The notes under the pieces are model-generated. The model ran no database searches. It was given only the letters and a program-made list of their open reading frames with translations, and had not been told where the DNA came from. A stretch of DNA of 9,206 bases from Phyllobacteriaceae bacterium (lineage in GTDB: Bacteria > Pseudomonadota > Alphaproteobacteria > Rhizobiales > Devosiaceae), in the NCBI GenBank assembly GCA_012799265.1, contig JAAZLP010000094.1:1-9206 (forward strand). The letters run 5' to 3'. The translations under genes were made by a program, and so were the position numbers. The first letter of the stretch is position 1. Every line of letters starts with the position of its first letter. Below, one piece after another: positions 6,170 through 9,206 of the stretch.

Positions 6170-6193
6170 TCCGGACCTGACTGTGAGGCCGGA

Positions 6194-6718
6194 ATGTCCA
6201 TCAAGATTTCGCTGATCGCTGCCGTCGCGCGCAACAATGTCATCGGCGCCGACCAGACGATCCCCTGGCATATCCCTTCCGACTTCGCCTGGTTCAAACA
6301 GACGACAATGGGCAAGCCCATGATTATGGGCCGCAAACAGTTCGAGACTTTTACGCGACCACTGCCCGGTCGACCTCACATTGTGGTCACCCGACAGAGC
6401 GACTACGCGCCCGAAGGCGTGACCGTGGTTCACACCCTCGAAGATGGCCTTGCCGAAGCGGGTCGTCTGGCGGCCGAGGCAGGCGTCCACGAGATCATGG
6501 TCATCGGCGGTGGTGACATTTATGCGCAGGCCATTTTGCGCGCCGACCGGCTCTATATCAGCCATGTCGATCTCGAGCCCGTCGGCGATGTCCGCTTCCC
6601 CGTCATCGACAGCGCCGTCTGGCATGTCGTTGCCGAACCGGATATGCCCAGATCCGTTAAGGATGGCGCGACATATTCCATTCGAATCTACGAGCGCAGG
6701 GGCGCCTCCGCGCATTGA
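6194..6718 (+). CDS. folA: dihydrofolate reductase
   Basis: FolA reduces dihydrofolate to tetrahydrofolate with NADPH, regenerating the cofactor consumed by ThyA. The product has 174 residues, slightly longer than E. coli FolA. The family order is complete: ISLIAAVARNNVIG (5-18), PWHIPSDFAWFK (24-35) with catalytic Asp30 (Asp27 in E. coli), MIMGRKQFE (43-51), LPGRPHIVVTR with Arg60 as the glutamate-tail-binding arginine, and IMVIGGGDIYAQ (101-112) for NADPH. At the position of E. coli Thr46 there is Gln49, a notable difference at the cofactor site. GAGG lies 5 bases before ATG 6194. The gene follows the RibD-fold gene in the same direction after a leader hairpin, and precedes hflK by 63 bases that contain a likely separate promoter. 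Confidence 0.96.
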   Translation: MSIKISLIAAVARNNVIGADQTIPWHIPSDFAWFKQTTMGKPMIMGRKQFETFTRPLPGRPHIVVTRQSDYAPEGVTVVHTLEDGLAEAGRLAAEAGVHEIMVIGGGDIYAQAILRADRLYISHVDLEPVGDVRFPVIDSAVWHVVAEPDMPRSVKDGATYSIRIYERRGASAH

Positions 6719-6744
6719 TCGTGCGGGCGGCTTGCCTATATATG
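6714..6744 (+). promoter_or_regulatory. likely promoter of hflKC
   Basis: The sequence carries CTATAT at 6736-6741, inside CCTATATATG, preceded 16 bases upstream by ATTGAT (6714-6719). CTATAT is the -10 form reported for alphaproteobacterial housekeeping promoters, and the -35 keeps the TTGA core of CTTGAC. CCTATATATG also fits the alphaproteobacterial heat-shock (RpoH) -10 pattern CYTATNTNNG as I recall it, so RpoH control of hflKC is possible. The -35 overlaps the folA stop codon. The evidence is motif only. Confidence 0.5.
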
Positions 6745-6781
6745 ACGACAAAGCTTTTTCTCAGACACCGAAAGGAATGCG

Positions 6782-7891
6782 ATGCCTTGGGAGAATAATG
6801 GTGGCGGAGGTGGCCGCAATAATGGCGGTCCCTGGGGCCAGGTACCCGGTGGTGGCGGCGGGGGCGGTCCACGTCGTCCAGGCGGTAACACTCCCAATCT
6901 TGAGGACATCCTCAATCGCGGACGCGACCAGTTCAAGGGCGGCGTTCCCGGTGGGCGTTGGGCCATTGTCGGCGGTGTTCTAGCGCTGCTGGCCTTCTGG
7001 GGCGTCAATTCCGTCTATACGATCAACCCGCAGGAAGTCGGCGTGGAGCTGCGCTTCGGTCAGCCGAAGCCCGAACTCTCCGGCCCGGGCCTGCACTTCA
7101 TGATCTGGCCGATCGAAACGGTCGAGCGCGCCACCACCACGGTCAACCAGACCCAGATCGGTGCTGCGGCAGCCAATGCCACCTCGACGCGCAATCAGCG
7201 CGGCAGCGACGGACTGATGCTCTCGGGCGACCAGAACATCGTCAGCGTCCAGTTCTCGGTCTTCTGGGCGATCAACGATCCGGTTGCCTACCTCTTCAAC
7301 GTTCGTGACCAGGAATCCATGGTCCGCAACGCTGCAGAAAGCGCCATGCGCGAAGTGGTCGGCCGTCGTCCGGCTCAGGACATCTATTCGGATGACCGTG
7401 CCGGCATTCAACAGGAAGTGCTGCGCATCACCCAGGCAACGCTGCAGAGCTATGGCCTTGGCGTGAATGTCAGCCAGGTGCTGATCGAAAATGCTGGTCC
7501 GCCGGCTGAAGTTATCGACGCCTTCAACGAAGTGCAGCGTGCCCGTCAGGACGAAACCCGTCTGCAGGAAGAAGCCCGCTCTTACGCCAACACCCTTCTC
7601 GGTGATGCGCGTGGTCGTGCTGCCGCCCTTCGCGAAGAAGCCGCCGCATACACCAACCGCGTGGTTCAGGAAGCAACCGGTGAAGCCGAGCGCTTCAACT
7701 CGGTCTTCGCTGAATACGTGAATTCGCCTGAAGTGACCCGTCAGCGCATGTTCCTTGAGACCATGGAAGAAGTGCTGGGCGGTTCGGAGAAGGTTCTGCT
7801 CGAGGGTGGCCAGGATGGTTCGGGCGTCGTGCCGTATCTGCCGCTGCCTGAATTGCGCTCGCGCGCTAATGCGAACGCGACGGGGAACTGA
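6782..7891 (+). CDS. hflK: FtsH protease modulator subunit HflK
   Basis: HflK is a membrane-anchored SPFH-domain (stomatin/prohibitin/flotillin) protein that assembles with HflC into a large periplasmic-side cage controlling the FtsH protease. The 369-residue product has a cytoplasmic, Gly/Pro-rich N-terminus (1-36), typical of HflK, then a single membrane helix at about 60-80. The SPFH domain starts at YTINPQEVGVELRFGQP and continues through GLHFMIWPIETVERA, SGDQNIVSVQFSVFW and the AAESAMREVVGRR segment. A long helical/coiled region follows (about 247-312), rich in Ala, Glu and Arg. AAAGGA is 5 bases before ATG 6782. It is transcribed with hflC, which starts 2 bases after its stop. Frequent CGT and GGT codons suggest fairly high expression. 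Confidence 0.96.
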   Translation: MPWENNGGGGGRNNGGPWGQVPGGGGGGGPRRPGGNTPNLEDILNRGRDQFKGGVPGGRWAIVGGVLALLAFWGVNSVYTINPQEVGVELRFGQPKPELSGPGLHFMIWPIETVERATTTVNQTQIGAAAANATSTRNQRGSDGLMLSGDQNIVSVQFSVFWAINDPVAYLFNVRDQESMVRNAAESAMREVVGRRPAQDIYSDDRAGIQQEVLRITQATLQSYGLGVNVSQVLIENAGPPAEVIDAFNEVQRARQDETRLQEEARSYANTLLGDARGRAAALREEAAAYTNRVVQEATGEAERFNSVFAEYVNSPEVTRQRMFLETMEEVLGGSEKVLLEGGQDGSGVVPYLPLPELRSRANANATGN

Positions 7892-7893
7892 TC

Positions 7894-9000
7894 ATGACCA
7901 ATCGTCTCTACATCATTGGCGCAGTCATCATCGGCGCCCTCTACGTTCTGTTCTCCTCGATCTACATCGTGGACGAACGCGAGCAGGCCATTGTCATGCG
8001 CTTTGGCCAGATCACCGACGTGCGTACCGAGCCGGGTCTCTATTTCAAGATCCCGACCGATTTCGTGGACAGCGTGCAGATCGTCGAAGATCGCCTGCTG
8101 CGTTACGACATCGCCAATATGCGCGTGCAGGTTTCCGGCAACGCGTTCTATCAGGTTGACGCCTTCCTCACCTACCGCATCGCCGATGCTCGCCTCTTCC
8201 GTGAGCGCGCCACCGGTCAGCTGTCGGTTGCCGAGGATCGTATCGGCGCCAGCCTCGATGCTGCCCTGCGTCAGGTCTATGGTCTTCGCGAGTTCAGCGA
8301 CGCCCTCTCCGACCAGCGCGCCCAGATGATGCAGGAAACCCGTGACCTCATCCGTCCGGATCTTGCCGAGCTGGGTCTCGACATCGTCGACGTCCGCATC
8401 CTGCGCACCGACCTCGATGCCGAAGTTTCTGCCACCACCTTCGAGCGTATGCGCGCCGAACGTCTGGCTGAAGCTGCCCTCCTGCGTGCCCGTGGTCAGG
8501 AACAGGCCCAGAGCCTGCGCGCTATCGCGGAACGTCAGTCGGTTGAAATCGTCGCTGCGGCGACCCGTGACGCGGAAATCATCCGCGGTCAGGGCGATGC
8601 CGAACGGAACCGCATCTACGCGGCTGCCTATGGCCAGGACGCGGAATTCTTCGAGTTCTACCGCTCGATGGAAGCCTACCGCGCAGCCCTCACCAATACC
8701 GGCACGACCATGGTTCTCTCGCCCGACAGCGCCTTCTTCCGTTACTTCGGTTCGGGTGGTCAGCTGCCGGCGGCAAGCACCAATTTCGGTACGCCGATCC
8801 AGCCAATGGCCGCTCCCGAGCTGCCTGCTACTGGCAACGAACCTGCGCTTGACGGCCTGGGCATCGAAGAATCCGTCGCTCCCAGCCTGACGCTGGAAGA
8901 CGGTTCGGAACTTCAGCCGACCATCGGCACCGAAGCGCCAGCCCCGGTGGAGGCTCCTGCCGCCGCTGAGCCAGCCGAAGTGGCACCGGCGCAGCCGTAA
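7894..9000 (+). CDS. hflC: FtsH protease modulator subunit HflC, with extended C-terminus
   Basis: HflC is the partner of HflK in the FtsH-regulating membrane complex. The 368-residue product has a membrane helix at about residues 5-25 and an SPFH domain with IVDEREQAIVMRFGQI (25-40), PGLYFKIP (47-54) and the AALRQVYGLREF segment. A long helical stretch (about 176-265) includes FERMRAERLAEAALLRARGQ, and the family block EFFEFYRSMEAYRAAL lies at 251-266, with MVLSPDSAFFRYF at 273-285. Residues 287-368 form an 82-residue tail rich in Ala, Pro and Glu with no visible fold; typical HflC proteins end near where this tail starts. GGGGAA lies 6 bases before ATG 7894. It ends the operon and is followed by a strong terminator. 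Confidence 0.95.
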   Translation: MTNRLYIIGAVIIGALYVLFSSIYIVDEREQAIVMRFGQITDVRTEPGLYFKIPTDFVDSVQIVEDRLLRYDIANMRVQVSGNAFYQVDAFLTYRIADARLFRERATGQLSVAEDRIGASLDAALRQVYGLREFSDALSDQRAQMMQETRDLIRPDLAELGLDIVDVRILRTDLDAEVSATTFERMRAERLAEAALLRARGQEQAQSLRAIAERQSVEIVAAATRDAEIIRGQGDAERNRIYAAAYGQDAEFFEFYRSMEAYRAALTNTGTTMVLSPDSAFFRYFGSGGQLPAASTNFGTPIQPMAAPELPATGNEPALDGLGIEESVAPSLTLEDGSELQPTIGTEAPAPVEAPAAAEPAEVAPAQP

Positions 9001-9020
9001 GCGCTGACTTCCCGAGACAG

Positions 9021-9053
9021 AAAAGCCGGCGCAGGTGACTGCGCCGGCTTTTT
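9021..9053. terminator. strong bidirectional intrinsic terminator
   Basis: A perfect 14-base stem, AAAAGCCGGCGCAG at 9021-9034 with its complement at 9039-9052, encloses the tetraloop GTGA. The stem ends in A-rich/T-rich tails (five T's at 9049-9053), so it can terminate both the plus-strand hflKC transcript and the convergent minus-strand serB transcript. Confidence 0.92.
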
Positions 9054-9075
9054 CATATCCGCGTTTTGTCGCTGA

Positions 9076-9206
9076 CTAACGGACGAAATCTTCGTCGGGA
9101 TAGCCCTGAAGGAACAGCAGGGCGGTCAGATCGCCGTGGTCGATCTTGATGCTCGCAGCCGCCGCAACGGCAGGCTTGGCATGAATGGCGACCCCGAACC
9201 CGGCGA
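9076..9206 (-). CDS. serB: phosphoserine phosphatase, C-terminal end (runs off the window)
   Basis: Reading the minus strand from the window edge to a TAG stop (9076-9078) gives 42 C-terminal residues, including GFGVAIHAKPAVAAAASIKI and then DHGDLTALLFLQGYPDEDFV. The HAKP motif followed by a D/H-x-DLTALL-x-x-QGY ending is characteristic of SerB, the haloacid-dehalogenase-type enzyme that dephosphorylates phosphoserine in the last step of serine synthesis. The catalytic N-terminal part lies outside the window. The gene converges on hflC and shares the bidirectional terminator 22 bases beyond its stop. The identification rests on this short but distinctive segment. Confidence 0.85.
   Translation of the reverse strand, partial: AGFGVAIHAKPAVAAAASIKIDHGDLTALLFLQGYPDEDFVR

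Noticed and set aside
6736..7008. Proline-rich minus-strand frame at the start of hflK
   Set aside because: Its polyproline runs are just the complement of the glycine codons of HflK's N-terminus.

Overview
The window looks like a chromosomal core region of an alphaproteobacterium of the order Hyphomicrobiales; the gene content and style fit Devosia or a close relative, although the genus is an inference. The DNA is GC-rich, the proteins resemble rhizobial-type orthologues, and an intergenic palindrome with arms GCCCTCGGG/CCCGAGGGC and a CTTGA loop is of a type I associate with this group. There is no plasmid, phage or CRISPR signature.

Layout. guaB (IMP dehydrogenase, TTG start) fills 118-1620. 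It is followed by a large compound hairpin and a convergent small gene of the YdeI/OmpD-associated type (1723-1962, minus). Divergently from that gene, thyA (2098-2892) overlaps by 4 bases a small MazG-like nucleotide pyrophosphatase gene (2889-3215). Next is a GIY-YIG nuclease gene (3294-3581) held between two identical, oppositely oriented 27-base palindromic repeats. A secreted DUF4424-type protein (3810-4823), a GNAT acetyltransferase (4886-5377) and a RibD/dihydrofolate-reductase-fold protein (5508-6083) follow. folA (6194-6718) comes after a long hairpin in its leader. hflK and hflC (6782-9000) form a tight pair with their own likely promoter. A strong terminator (9021-9053) separates them from the 3' end of a convergent serB (9076-9206, minus), which runs off the window.

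How the genes work together. ThyA makes dTMP and releases dihydrofolate, and FolA regenerates tetrahydrofolate, so the two close one cycle. The MazG-like protein, translationally coupled to thyA, may clean up or supply nucleotides for that step. GuaB starts guanine nucleotide synthesis. HflK and HflC form the membrane SPFH complex that controls the FtsH protease and are functionally separate. thyA and folA, often neighbours in bacteria, are here 3.3 kb apart, with the nuclease/repeat cassette and four accessory-looking genes in between. That block is the most plastic part of the window and holds the most unusual observation, the nuclease gene bracketed by inverted palindromes. No large undescribed multi-gene system is evident.
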